In this document: piece by piece, positions 53,125 through 60,976 of the stretch | How the letters are laid out: every line of letters starts with the position of its first letter | Position numbering within the stretch: the first letter of the stretch is position 1 | Assembly (NCBI GenBank): GCA_015519975.1 | Contig: WIAL01000019.1 | Coordinates: forward strand, 1 to 63,369 | Length of the DNA: 63,369 nt | Direction: 5' to 3' | DNA from: Hydrogenothermaceae bacterium | Lineage (GTDB): Bacteria > Aquificota > Aquificia > Aquificales > Hydrogenothermaceae | The notes under the pieces: generated by a model | The model's database searches: none | What the model was told of the DNA's origin: nothing | What the model saw: only the letters and a program-made list of their open reading frames with translations | Position numbers and translations under genes: made by a program

Positions 53125-54618
53125 ATGAGAAAGTTAAATATTATATTAACAGCTGTTTTTACAGGAAGTTTCTTACTAACTGGCTGTTCAGATTCTGGCT
53201 CAAATAATAGTTCTATTAATATTTTATCCTCCTCAGAGCTTGTAAAATTTGATAATCATCTTTTTGCTGGATCTGGAAATTGTGCAACATGTCATTCTAA
53301 TCTTGTATCGGATAAAGGAGAGGATATTTCTATAGATAAAGACTGGCGTTCAACAATGATGGCAAACTCTGCAAAAGATCCTTTATGGCAGGCAAAGGTT
53401 CATTCAGAAATTTTAAGAACCCCTTCTATTAGCAATACTGTACAGCAAAAATGTTCACGTTGTCATATGCCTATGGCTAACGTGGAGGCAAATCATGAAC
53501 AGGATATAGTAGAGATTTTTGATAATGGTTTTTTAAATGTTAACAATAAATATCATACTATGGCAATGGATGGCGTGTCCTGTACAGTATGTCATCAAAT
53601 AGAGGGTGGTAATTATCTTGGCACAAAGGAGAGTTTTACAGGAGGGTTTAAGATTGATTTAGTTACTGCAAAACCAGATAGAAAAATATATGGTCCTTAT
53701 CCAAATCCTTTCCAAAGACCAATGATAATGAATGAAAATGCACGGTATACCCCTGTATATGGATCTCAGGTTGAAAAATCAGAACTTTGTGCAACTTGTC
53801 ACACTTTATATACAAATCCTTATGATGAAAATGGAAATGCTGTACTGGACAGCAACAATAATAAAATAGAATTTCCTGAACAAACTCCCTATTTAGAATG
53901 GAAACACAGTATATATGGTGATGGACAGGGTAGTGATGATAAATCCTGTCAAACCTGCCACATGCCAGAAGCACAGGGGTCAGTAAAAATCTCAAATAGA
54001 CCTCAAAATATGATAACTGCAAGACCAAATTTTGCTAAACATTATTTTGTAGGTGGAAATGTATTTATGCTAAATGTTCTTAAAAATAATATTCCTACTT
54101 TAGGTTTAACAGCTAATACAGAACATTTTAATGCAACTATACTTAGAACACAGGATATGTTAAAAAATTCTGCAAAGATTCAGATAGGAAATGTTCAAAA
54201 TAATGGAGGAATTTTAGAGATACCCGTAACTATAATTAATGAAACCGGTCATAAACTTCCTTCAGGATATCCTTCAAGAAGGGTGTGGCTGCATTTAGTT
54301 GTAAAAGATTCAAACGGTAATATTATTTTTGAAAGTGGAAAAGCAAAAAAAGATGGGAAAATAATAGGAAATGACGCAGACGAAAACGAGTTAACATACG
54401 AACCACATTATAGTGTAGTAACTTCACAAGATCAGGTTCAGATTTACGAACCTGTAATGAAAGGATATTCAGGAAACGTTACTTATACCCTTATGAGAGC
54501 TTCCGAGTATATAAAAGACAATAGATTACTACCAAAAGGTTTTGATAAAACTACTGCAAGTAAGGATATAGCAGTAGTAGGAAATGCTTATAATGACACT
54601 GATTTTATAGGAGGATAG
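53125..54618 (+). CDS. Pentahaem c-type cytochrome lipoprotein, ended early by an in-frame TAG
   Basis: This 497-residue product has a lipoprotein signal with lipobox LLTGC (C21) and five CXXCH haem sites: CATCH (from C53), CSRCH, CTVCH, CATCH and CQTCH. All haems lie in the first 300 residues; a beta-rich domain follows (from about 330, with ETGHKLPSGYPSRRVWLH). It would be an extracytoplasmic electron carrier. The frame continues past TAG 54616-54618 for another 70 sense codons to TAA 54829-54831, so the C-terminal domain is cut short. GGAGCAGGATA precedes the ATG. No partner oxidoreductase is adjacent. Confidence 0.85.
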   Translation: MRKLNIILTAVFTGSFLLTGCSDSGSNNSSINILSSSELVKFDNHLFAGSGNCATCHSNLVSDKGEDISIDKDWRSTMMANSAKDPLWQAKVHSEILRTPSISNTVQQKCSRCHMPMANVEANHEQDIVEIFDNGFLNVNNKYHTMAMDGVSCTVCHQIEGGNYLGTKESFTGGFKIDLVTAKPDRKIYGPYPNPFQRPMIMNENARYTPVYGSQVEKSELCATCHTLYTNPYDENGNAVLDSNNNKIEFPEQTPYLEWKHSIYGDGQGSDDKSCQTCHMPEAQGSVKISNRPQNMITARPNFAKHYFVGGNVFMLNVLKNNIPTLGLTANTEHFNATILRTQDMLKNSAKIQIGNVQNNGGILEIPVTIINETGHKLPSGYPSRRVWLHLVVKDSNGNIIFESGKAKKDGKIIGNDADENELTYEPHYSVVTSQDQVQIYEPVMKGYSGNVTYTLMRASEYIKDNRLLPKGFDKTTASKDIAVVGNAYNDTDFIGG

Positions 54619-54831
54619 GATACTATAATTTATAAAGTAGACACAGGAACATCTCAAGGTCCTTACACTGTTTTTGTTGAGCTTAAATACCAATCTATTT
54701 CTTATAGATTTTTTCAGGATTTACTTAAAAACAAGGAAAATAGCCAGTATGTTTCTTTATTTGAAAGATTGTATTTACAGGAAGATAACAGTGGATATAT
54801 AATTGACTCTACATCATTAACTGTAAATTAA
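54619..54831 (+). pseudogene. Detached C-terminal segment of the pentahaem cytochrome
   Basis: Reading on in the same frame after the amber codon gives DTIIYKVDTGTSQGPYTVFV and then a segment with ELKYQSISYRFFQDLL, ending at TAA 54831. It has coding character, no start codon of its own and no ribosome-binding site. The junction reads IGG-TAG-DTI. A single C-to-A change in a TCG serine codon would explain it. It may be a real nonsense mutation, a recoded stop or a sequencing error. Confidence 0.7.
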
Positions 54832-54837
54832 AATTTT

Positions 54838-55236
54838 ATGAAAAATTTAACCCGCGGACAGCTTGCAAAAAAAGCAGGAGTAAACCCTGAAACTATAAGA
54901 TACTATGAAAAAATGGGTTTGCTCCCTAAACCTCCAAGAACAGAGTCAGGATATAGGCTTTTTTCTGAAGAAGATATCAAAAGAATTAAGTTTATAAAAA
55001 GAGCAAAGGAGCTTGGATTTACTTTAAAAGAAATAAAGGAACTTTTAGAACTTAGATTTGAGACCCAGGGAGATTGTAAAGAAGTTAGAAAACTTGCTGA
55101 AGAAAAACTTAAAGATGTCGAAAAGAAAATTCAAGATTTAGAAAAAATTAAAAAAATCCTGCAAGATTTAGTTAATCAATGTCCAAATGAAGGTTCAGTT
55201 TTACACTGTCCTATTATAACTTCTATAGAAAAATAG
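54838..55236 (+). CDS. merR: Mercury-type MerR transcriptional regulator
   Basis: This 132-residue regulator has an N-terminal MerR winged helix (RGQLAKKAGVNPETIRYYEK) and a dimerisation coiled coil. Cysteines are at 80, 115 and 124; the spacings of 35 and 9 equal those of the Hg(II)-binding cysteines 82, 117 and 126 of Tn501 MerR. It should repress and, with Hg(II), activate the two 20-bp-spacer promoters at 58.6 and 60.25 kb. Those targets lie 3.4 kb away, beyond an opposite-strand block. No ribosome-binding site is clear; it starts 6 bases after the cytochrome remnant. Confidence 0.88.
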   Translation: MKNLTRGQLAKKAGVNPETIRYYEKMGLLPKPPRTESGYRLFSEEDIKRIKFIKRAKELGFTLKEIKELLELRFETQGDCKEVRKLAEEKLKDVEKKIQDLEKIKKILQDLVNQCPNEGSVLHCPIITSIEK

Positions 55237-55269
55237 TTGTTCTTAGATATTTTATTGTTCTGAACTTAG

Positions 55270-55692
55270 TTAATTTTTATCTTTATTTTTTATTTTTCTT
55301 TCAATGACATCCAATAAATTAATACTTGGAAGAAGTCTATCAGTTGGTTTGATATAAGAACACTTTTGGAAAATCAGACCTCTTAAAAATCCATAAATGA
55401 TGGATAATCCATTATATAGTAAAAGTTGGGCTTTTTTTTCTTTTGATAAATCTTCCTCAAATTCGAAAACCACTAGAACTTCTGTTTTTACTTTTAATTT
55501 AGCTTTTCTATTCCTGTCATTTACTTTTAAGAAAACAACTAGACCATCATACTCTTTCTCATCAATATTAACTTTAACAGGTTCAAAATCTATGTCTATA
55601 TTAAATTTTTTTTCACCTTTTAGATTTTCTTCTACACTAAATTTTATTATCTGTATGTCTTTAAGCTGCAATGGAGAAAGTTTTGCCTTCAT
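55270..55692 (-). CDS. SecB-like chaperone of a toxin-antitoxin-chaperone module
   Basis: This 140-residue protein has the SecB-like pattern of four beta strands (KFNIDIDFEPVKVNID, GLVVFLKVND, KLKVKTEVLVVFEFEE) followed by a helix pair with LLYNGLSIIYGFLRGLIFQKC and LLPSINLLDVIERK. Its place downstream of a HigB/HigA pair matches tripartite TAC modules, in which a solitary SecB-like chaperone protects the antitoxin. Its ATG 55692 overlaps the antitoxin gene by 32 bases, with AAGGAAA upstream. Identification rests on pattern and context rather than alignment. Confidence 0.68.
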   Translation of the reverse strand: MKAKLSPLQLKDIQIIKFSVEENLKGEKKFNIDIDFEPVKVNIDEKEYDGLVVFLKVNDRNRKAKLKVKTEVLVVFEFEEDLSKEKKAQLLLYNGLSIIYGFLRGLIFQKCSYIKPTDRLLPSINLLDVIERKIKNKDKN

Positions 55693-56017
55693 CTTCTTTT
55701 CCTTCTTTCATGAGGTTTAAAAGTTCTCTGTTTGGTGCAGTTTTATACTCTACTTTTTCTCTATCGATTATTTTTATACCTGCATCAACTTCTAGTGCTG
55801 ACAATATTTTAGCTACTGTTTTTAGGGAAATATTTTTTCCACTAAAAATTTTAGTAATGTATGCAGGTGATACTCCCATTCTTTCTGCAAGCTGTTTCTT
55901 ATTAAGTCCTTTTTCAAGCATAAACTGTTTAAGGTAATAGGATAAATCAAGCATTAAACCGTAGTATATGTATTCTTCATCGTATTTATATTCTTCTAAC
56001 CAATCTTTCAAACTCAT
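55661..56017 (-). CDS. higA: HigA-like antitoxin with helix-turn-helix and C-terminal extension
   Basis: This 118-residue protein has an Xre-type helix-turn-helix (LNKKQLAERMGVSPAYITKI, about residues 38-57) and a C-terminal tail from about residue 85 to 118 ending GKEDEGKTFSIAA. In chaperone-dependent systems such a tail is the chaperone-addiction segment; that is inference here. It should bind the toxin and autoregulate the operon. AGGAGG lies 6 bases before ATG 56017. It overlaps the toxin gene by 32 bases. Confidence 0.8.
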   Translation of the reverse strand: MSLKDWLEEYKYDEEYIYYGLMLDLSYYLKQFMLEKGLNKKQLAERMGVSPAYITKIFSGKNISLKTVAKILSALEVDAGIKIIDREKVEYKTAPNRELLNLMKEGKEDEGKTFSIAA

Positions 56018-56360
56018 CTTTGACCTCCTGTGCTATTTTGCAAGCTCTTTCAATATCAGCTCGCTTTTGTTTTGACATATTCTTCTGAACTCTCCAAAAA
56101 TAGAGAATTAATATATTATTTCCATGCTTATAGCAAGCTAATCTATAAGGTTTTATCTTTAACTCAAATAAATTCTCACATCCTTTTATGCTTTCCCAAA
56201 GCTCTGGTTTGTTAGGTATTCTTTCAGCCAACCTTCCAATACCAGTTTTAATACGTTTAACTGCCTTTTTATCCTTTAATTTATCAATATCTTTTTTCAC
56301 AGTATCCAAAATATACAGTCTGAAAACTTTTTCATCAGTAATAAGTAAAATTTTACTCAT
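55986..56360 (-). CDS. higB: HigB/RelE-superfamily toxin (Gp49-like)
   Basis: This 124-residue basic protein has the fold pattern of HigB/Gp49 mRNA interferases: helices with DKLKDKKAVKRIKTGIGRL, then strands NLFELKIKPYRLACYKHGNNILILYFWRVQK and a C-terminal helix pair. Such toxins cut mRNA on the ribosome. It is the first gene of the unit, toxin before antitoxin, as in higBA. A promoter with TTGCCA, 17 bp and TACAAT lies just upstream. ATG 56360 has AGGTT nearby. Confidence 0.78.
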   Translation of the reverse strand: MSKILLITDEKVFRLYILDTVKKDIDKLKDKKAVKRIKTGIGRLAERIPNKPELWESIKGCENLFELKIKPYRLACYKHGNNILILYFWRVQKNMSKQKRADIERACKIAQEVKDEFERLVRRI

Positions 56361-56383
56361 TATTCAACCTATAAGTTAAATTT

Positions 56384-56412
56384 ATTGTAAATTAATTTTT
56401 GCGCAATGGCAA
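56384..56412 (-). promoter_or_regulatory. Promoter of the HigB-HigA-SecB-like operon
   Basis: On the minus strand TTGCCA (56412-56407) and TACAAT (56389-56384) are separated by 17 bp. The start of transcription would fall about 15-18 bases before the toxin ATG. It lies in the 61-base gap after the OLD nuclease gene stop. Confidence 0.6.
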
Positions 56413-56421
56413 GTTAAACTA

Positions 56422-58398
56422 TTATACTTTTTCAAACAACACCTTTAATGTTTCTAAAAATTCTTCTTCAAATATATCTGAGAAGTTTTTATTATCTTCT
56501 ATCAAATATTTTCTTAATTTGATAACCGATTCAAAGGTAAATTTTTCATTTTCAAGAATATCTTCTTTATAATCTTTTTTAAACATATCTTCAATTTCGC
56601 CTGTTAAGATAAAAATATTTGCTTTTTCTTTTAATTCCTTTATTCCCTGCAAAATATAATCCTTGATTTTTTCCTTTGATTCCTCTGTAATATCATCTAA
56701 CTCCTCAATTTTTTTACCTTTGTTTCTGAAACTTCTGTAAGGCTCTTCAGAGAGATAATGATTTATAAGTTTTTCTAATTTTCTATAAAATGTAGTTCCT
56801 AACTTCTCTTTCAAATATTCTTTTAATTCATAATTGCTCAAAATCCCCCTTAACAAATAATCAAAATCAGCCCAAATAAAGAAATCTATTCCTAAATTTT
56901 CACAAATTTTTATAAAGTTGATAAAATCATTTTTACCTTCAGCAGATACAATACTTATGTTCTTTTCATCTAATTGTGAGTTATTTTCTAAAGAATCATA
57001 AAATTTTAATATATATTTATCAAATCCCTCTGTTATGATTACTTTCTTAGCAAAAAATAATTCGGAGTTTTCTTCTCTTATAAATAAATTTTTAAAATCT
57101 TCATTTATTTCCACATATCTTGCTATAGTTCCATTCTCTTTATTTTTCCATACCCTAAAAATTCTCGGATTGTGAATATTTTCGTCTTTAACAAAGATAG
57201 GGTTATGAGTTGTCAATATAACCTGATGTTCAACATTGTTTTCATTGTCATTTATAAAATGATTTATTTTTTTGTTTATCACTCTACAGGCATGGGGATG
57301 AAGATAAATCTCAGGTTCTTCTAAGCACAGCAAAGAATTTGAAACTGCATTTTTTCTTACAAAATATGTAAATAAGCTTATTACTATCGCACTTTGAATA
57401 CCTGCTCCTTTTTCGTTTATAGGGGCAGTAAATCCATCATCAATATATATTTTTACGTTTTTACTGATATCAATTTCATCATCCATAAAAGAAAAAATTA
57501 ATTTCGCCCCATCAAATCCAGAAATTAAAGATGTTCTTTCTATTTCATCTTTTAGGTCATTAAAAATTTTATTTGCACTTTCCTTTATAATACACCTTGC
57601 TCTTTCTAATTCATCAAAAGGACTTTCAGATTCTTGTTTAGATTCTTGAAACTTTCTTTCCTTTTCTTTTACAAAGCTTTTCATCATTTTTCCAAACCAA
57701 TTCCAATTAGTTGGCTTTAATTGATATTCAGGGTCTCTAAATGGTGGAATTATTGCACTAATTAACAGTTCATTTCTCATAAAGATTCTTTGAGATATAT
57801 ACCATTGGTTATCTTTTACAAAAACCAACCTAAAATCTTTTTCCACTATATTGCCTTCATCTTTTTCAGCTCTAAAAACATAAATAAATTTAGAAATTGA
57901 GTTAATAGCATCATTTATTTTATCTCGTTCTACCATACTTAAATTATTAAAAATAATATATTTTTTACTTCCTTCATCTAAATCTTTAGTATCATATACT
58001 CTTCTTAAAGAATCAAAATTCACATCAAAAACTTTCGTTACAAAGTCATAAAACTGACTACTTTCATAGTAGAACTCCAAGTCATTTTGCAATGTTATAT
58101 AAGTTCCAGCTAAATTTATTTCTAAATTATTAAAATCTATACAGGAAGTATCCTTCTTTGAAATTTCTCCAATTATAAATAGTTCATCTTCTTGTCCATT
58201 AAAAAAATCTCTCTCTGAAATATTTTCATATTTTTTATAATCGGGTGTTTGTTCTCCAAGAATAATATTGAGAGCCTTTATTATGTTACTCTTTCCAGCA
58301 TTGTTATGTCCTATAATTACATTTTTTGTTGGAGAAAATTCTAAATCCAAAAACTTTATACTTCTGTAATTAGAAATTATGAGTCTAGATAGATACAT
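56422..58398 (-). CDS. OLD-family ATP-dependent nuclease (AAA ATPase plus TOPRIM)
   Basis: This 658-residue protein starts with an SMC/ABC-like ATPase: Walker A GHNNAGKS (30-37), a signature region around INEKGAGIQSAIVIS, and Walker B LLCLEEPEIYLHPH, then ILTTHNPIFV. A TOPRIM domain follows with the glutamate of VIITEGFDKYIL, SAEGKNDF and the acidic pair of FFIWADFDY. The protein is an OLD-type DNA nuclease, a group with anti-phage members (P2 Old, GajA). No UvrD-like gajB is adjacent, so it is not a Gabija pair. GGAGG lies 9 bases before the ATG. It sits directly upstream of the toxin-antitoxin operon. Confidence 0.85.
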   Translation of the reverse strand: MYLSRLIISNYRSIKFLDLEFSPTKNVIIGHNNAGKSNIIKALNIILGEQTPDYKKYENISERDFFNGQEDELFIIGEISKKDTSCIDFNNLEINLAGTYITLQNDLEFYYESSQFYDFVTKVFDVNFDSLRRVYDTKDLDEGSKKYIIFNNLSMVERDKINDAINSISKFIYVFRAEKDEGNIVEKDFRLVFVKDNQWYISQRIFMRNELLISAIIPPFRDPEYQLKPTNWNWFGKMMKSFVKEKERKFQESKQESESPFDELERARCIIKESANKIFNDLKDEIERTSLISGFDGAKLIFSFMDDEIDISKNVKIYIDDGFTAPINEKGAGIQSAIVISLFTYFVRKNAVSNSLLCLEEPEIYLHPHACRVINKKINHFINDNENNVEHQVILTTHNPIFVKDENIHNPRIFRVWKNKENGTIARYVEINEDFKNLFIREENSELFFAKKVIITEGFDKYILKFYDSLENNSQLDEKNISIVSAEGKNDFINFIKICENLGIDFFIWADFDYLLRGILSNYELKEYLKEKLGTTFYRKLEKLINHYLSEEPYRSFRNKGKKIEELDDITEESKEKIKDYILQGIKELKEKANIFILTGEIEDMFKKDYKEDILENEKFTFESVIKLRKYLIEDNKNFSDIFEEEFLETLKVLFEKV

Positions 58399-58672
58399 GC
58401 CTCCTAACCTCCATTGATTCTCTGTTCTTTTATAATGCTAAATTTATTTTTCGATAAAGAATTGAAATTGTTAATTTAGCCTAGTCAAATCCCCCAAGGC
58501 ATAAGAATACTAAACAATTTTAACAAAAAATAGAATTATTTTTTATTTTCAAATTCAAATATTATGTAATTTATTTGGTTTTATTTTCATACTTAGAATC
58601 TCATCCCCTTGACCTTGGACTATACTACAGACCCTATAATGTAATTAGTTAATAAAATTTGAGGTTTTAAAT
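58399..58672. promoter_or_regulatory. Intergenic region between OLD nuclease and the mer operon, with MerR-type promoter 1
   Basis: The AT-rich 274-base gap contains no convincing gene. Its right part holds a MerR-family promoter on the plus strand: TTGACC (58609-58614), a 20-bp spacer and TATAAT (58635-58640). The long spacer is the hallmark of promoters untwisted by MerR proteins. The spacer TTGGACTATACTACAGACCC is nearly the same as at 60.25 kb. Transcription would start near 58647, 26 bases before the thioredoxin-like gene. No clear promoter was found for the OLD gene. Confidence 0.75.
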
Positions 58673-58942
58673 ATGGCTAAGGTAGTTTTAGAAATACTTG
58701 ATAGTGAAAGCTGTGCTAAATGTTTCGGTCTAAAAGAAAGAGTAAATGAGGTTTTAGAGGAATTAGATAGCAAAGACATTGAGGTAAAGAAATTAGACCT
58801 TTTTGAAGACCAAAACAGAATTGTTGAGCTTGGACTTTATACTTCTCCTGCACTTGTAATAAATGGAAAGCTTTACTTTCTTGGAACTATCCCTTCAAAA
58901 GAAGAATTAAAAAATCTAATTCTTGAAAAATTGGGAGAGTAA
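58673..58942 (+). CDS. Small thioredoxin-like protein (CxxC) of the mer regulon
   Basis: This 89-residue protein has a thioredoxin fold with the active-site motif SCAKC near residue 14-17 and a cis-proline segment YTSPALVINGKLYF. It resembles the small archaeal-type redox-disulfide proteins. It has no signal peptide, so it is cytoplasmic. It is the first gene after MerR-type promoter 1 and lies 2 bases ahead of the double CcdA-like gene. A role in handling Hg(II)-bound or oxidised thiols is inferred from context. Confidence 0.75.
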   Translation: MAKVVLEILDSESCAKCFGLKERVNEVLEELDSKDIEVKKLDLFEDQNRIVELGLYTSPALVINGKLYFLGTIPSKEELKNLILEKLGE

Positions 58943-58944
58943 AA

Positions 58945-60237
58945 ATGGAAAACTTATTTTTAGCGCTGGTTGTATTATTTGGGCTTGTTGGGTTTCTATC
59001 TCCATGTACTTGGAATTTAAATGCTATTTTAATGGCAAATGTAAAAGAAAAAGGAAAAATACATTTATTTTATTTTCTATTTTTTAGAACGCTTCTTTTT
59101 ACTGTTTTAGGATTTTTAGTTTATATACTTGGTTTTTGGCTGAAGATAAGCCTGAATACTCTTATTATTATTCATTTTGTTATTACCGGCATATTTTTCT
59201 TTGGAAGTCCATTAATGAAGAAATTTAAAATTGCACCTTTTGATTTATCTGCACAGGCATTATTTCCAAACATAAGAATTCCTGCAGGTATTGCTATAGG
59301 TCTAAACTTTCCTTACTGTAGTTTTCCGTTTTTTATACTTGTAGAAAGTTATGGACTTTATCTTGGAGGATTTTATCCTTTAATATTTTCAGTTGTTTTT
59401 GCAGTAGTTAGCGGAATTCCTGTATTTTTATCATTTTTATTAAGTAAGGAAACTTTTAAAAAAATCAATGAGTTTATACCTGTAATTCCGTATTTAGCTG
59501 GTTTTATAGTATTACTAACTGGTTTTTATCTTTTAAATCAAAATATTTTCGTTACATTTTCACTTTTTGATTTTGTCCATGAAAAACATGCCATTTATAT
59601 AACAATTATTGTCTCATTTATCCTTGGAGCTTTAACAAGTACAGGACCTGCAACACTCCCATTTATCCCTGTTGTTGCTGGAATGTTGGTATCTAATGTG
59701 CACTCAAAATTAGAAATTTTTAAAAATGTTTTTGCTTTTACAACTGCATTTGTACTATCTCATATTTTAGTTGCTATTGTTTCTTATTATGGATTTATGA
59801 TAATTAATGAGCTTTTTAATGTTCAGCTTTTTAATATTGTTCTTGGAATAATACTTTTAGCTTTAGGAATTAATTTTTTAGGATTTTTAAATTTATCAAT
59901 AAATTTGCCTAAATTTAAATTTACGCAGGAAAAAGGTTTCTTTGGCAGTTTTATACTTGGTCTTGTTTATACATTCAGCATTTGCCCTTCTTGCACAGGC
60001 TTTTTACTTGGAGCAGTTGCTCTCGCCGTTGCAACAGAAAATCTGATTTTAGCCATTTTAACTATGGTTATATATGCTCTTGGAAGAAGCTTAATAATAT
60101 TCATACTTGGATTTTTATTTAATGTTCAGTCTGTACAGCAGTTTATAGTGAAAAACTACTCTTTAGCAAAGAAATTTACAGGATTTATTTTTATAGTTTT
60201 AGCCGTTTATTTCATCCAAAAAGGATTATTATTGTAA
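58945..60237 (+). CDS. Double CcdA/DsbD-like transmembrane protein of the mer regulon
   Basis: This 430-residue protein has about 12 helices in two CcdA-like halves. The first half keeps paired cysteine motifs GFLSPCTWNL and NFPYCSFPFF. In the second half the first motif is degenerate (STGPATLPFIP, no cysteine), while the second is FSICPSCTGFLLG. It is therefore a tandem fusion with unequal halves. With the thioredoxin before it, it could carry thiol electrons or mercury across the inner membrane; that is inference. Its stop lies 7 bases before MerR-type promoter 2. Confidence 0.72.
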   Translation: MENLFLALVVLFGLVGFLSPCTWNLNAILMANVKEKGKIHLFYFLFFRTLLFTVLGFLVYILGFWLKISLNTLIIIHFVITGIFFFGSPLMKKFKIAPFDLSAQALFPNIRIPAGIAIGLNFPYCSFPFFILVESYGLYLGGFYPLIFSVVFAVVSGIPVFLSFLLSKETFKKINEFIPVIPYLAGFIVLLTGFYLLNQNIFVTFSLFDFVHEKHAIYITIIVSFILGALTSTGPATLPFIPVVAGMLVSNVHSKLEIFKNVFAFTTAFVLSHILVAIVSYYGFMIINELFNVQLFNIVLGIILLALGINFLGFLNLSINLPKFKFTQEKGFFGSFILGLVYTFSICPSCTGFLLGAVALAVATENLILAILTMVIYALGRSLIIFILGFLFNVQSVQQFIVKNYSLAKKFTGFIFIVLAVYFIQKGLLL

Positions 60238-60244
60238 ATTGCCC

Positions 60245-60276
60245 TTGACCTTGGACTATGCTACAGGGCTTATATT
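60245..60276 (+). promoter_or_regulatory. MerR-type promoter 2, upstream of merT
   Basis: TTGACC (60245-60250), a 20-bp spacer (TTGGACTATGCTACAGGGCT) and TATATT (60271-60276). It matches promoter 1 across the -35 and most of the spacer. The merT ATG lies 30 bases further on, after AAAGGAGGTG. Confidence 0.78.
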
Positions 60277-60306
60277 AGTAATATTGAGAAAAAGGAGGTG
60301 TTAAAA

Positions 60307-60684
60307 ATGACACTTAATAAAGAAACATTTTCAGGAGCTTTAGGAACAATTGCAGCTCTTCTTGGGGCTTCATGCTGTATTGCTCCAACGCTTTTTGTGA
60401 TTTTTGGTGTTTCCCTTGGAAGTTTTGGAGGAACATTATCTGCTTTAGAACCTTATAGATGGTATTTTTTAGCAGTTGGTTATATTGCAGTTGGTTATTC
60501 TATTTACAGTCTTTATCTTAAAAACTGGGTTAAAGAAAAAATTCTAAAAAAACCTGCAATAGAATGTGCCTGTGAAGAAGGTACATTAAACAAGGTTTCA
60601 AAAGTTTTAACCTGGATTTCACTTGTTTTACTGATTGTAGCAACAGTTTATCCATACATATTACCAATAATTTTGGAGGTTTAA
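60307..60684 (+). CDS. merT: Mercuric ion transport protein MerT
   Basis: This 125-residue inner-membrane protein has three hydrophobic helices. The vicinal pair C23-C24 in helix 1 (LLGASCCIAPTLF) and a cytoplasmic C87/C89 pair (ECACEEG) correspond to the Hg(II)-relay cysteines of known MerT proteins. It would take Hg(II) from MerP and deliver it to MerA. ATG 60307 lies 8 bases after GGAGG; GTG 60298 overlaps the site. merP follows after 4 bases. Confidence 0.92.
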   Translation: MTLNKETFSGALGTIAALLGASCCIAPTLFVIFGVSLGSFGGTLSALEPYRWYFLAVGYIAVGYSIYSLYLKNWVKEKILKKPAIECACEEGTLNKVSKVLTWISLVLLIVATVYPYILPIILEV

Positions 60685-60688
60685 AGAT

Positions 60689-60976
60689 ATGAAAAAAGTT
60701 TTACTAACTTTATCAGCAGTATTAGCAGTATTTACATTTTCCCTTGCAGACCAGATATTTAAAGTAAAAATAGAAGGCATGACCTGCAAGATGTGTGTCC
60801 TTGCAATTAAAAAGAGTTTAAAAAGTGTAAAAGGTGTTAAAAAAGCAGATATATCTTTGAAAAAGAGGTCAGCAGTTATAGAAACAGATGATAATGTTAA
60901 ACCTGAGCAAATTTTAAAGGCTATACAAAGGGCAGGTTTGTACAAAGGAACAATTTTAGAAGTGGAGAAAAAATGA
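60689..60976 (+). CDS. merP: Periplasmic mercury-binding protein MerP
   Basis: This 95-residue protein has a signal peptide (residues 1-20, ending SLA) and one heavy-metal-associated domain with GMTCKMC (C33, C36). It would scavenge Hg(II) in the periplasm and pass it to MerT. The C-terminal half has the HMA pattern SAVIETDDNVKPEQILKAIQRAG. Its stop overlaps the next ATG by 4 bases. Confidence 0.92.
   Translation: MKKVLLTLSAVLAVFTFSLADQIFKVKIEGMTCKMCVLAIKKSLKSVKGVKKADISLKKRSAVIETDDNVKPEQILKAIQRAGLYKGTILEVEKK

Noticed and set aside
53663-54028. 121-residue minus-strand frame opposite the cytochrome gene
   Set aside because: It covers conserved haem-binding codons on the other strand and has no start signal or recognisable composition.
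56422-58398. Gabija defence system
   Set aside because: The OLD-type protein fits GajA in fold, but no UvrD-like GajB gene is next to it.
54838-58672. Insertion sequence or integrative element carrying the defence block
   Set aside because: No transposase, integrase, terminal inverted repeats or tRNA-derived attachment site could be seen around the block.
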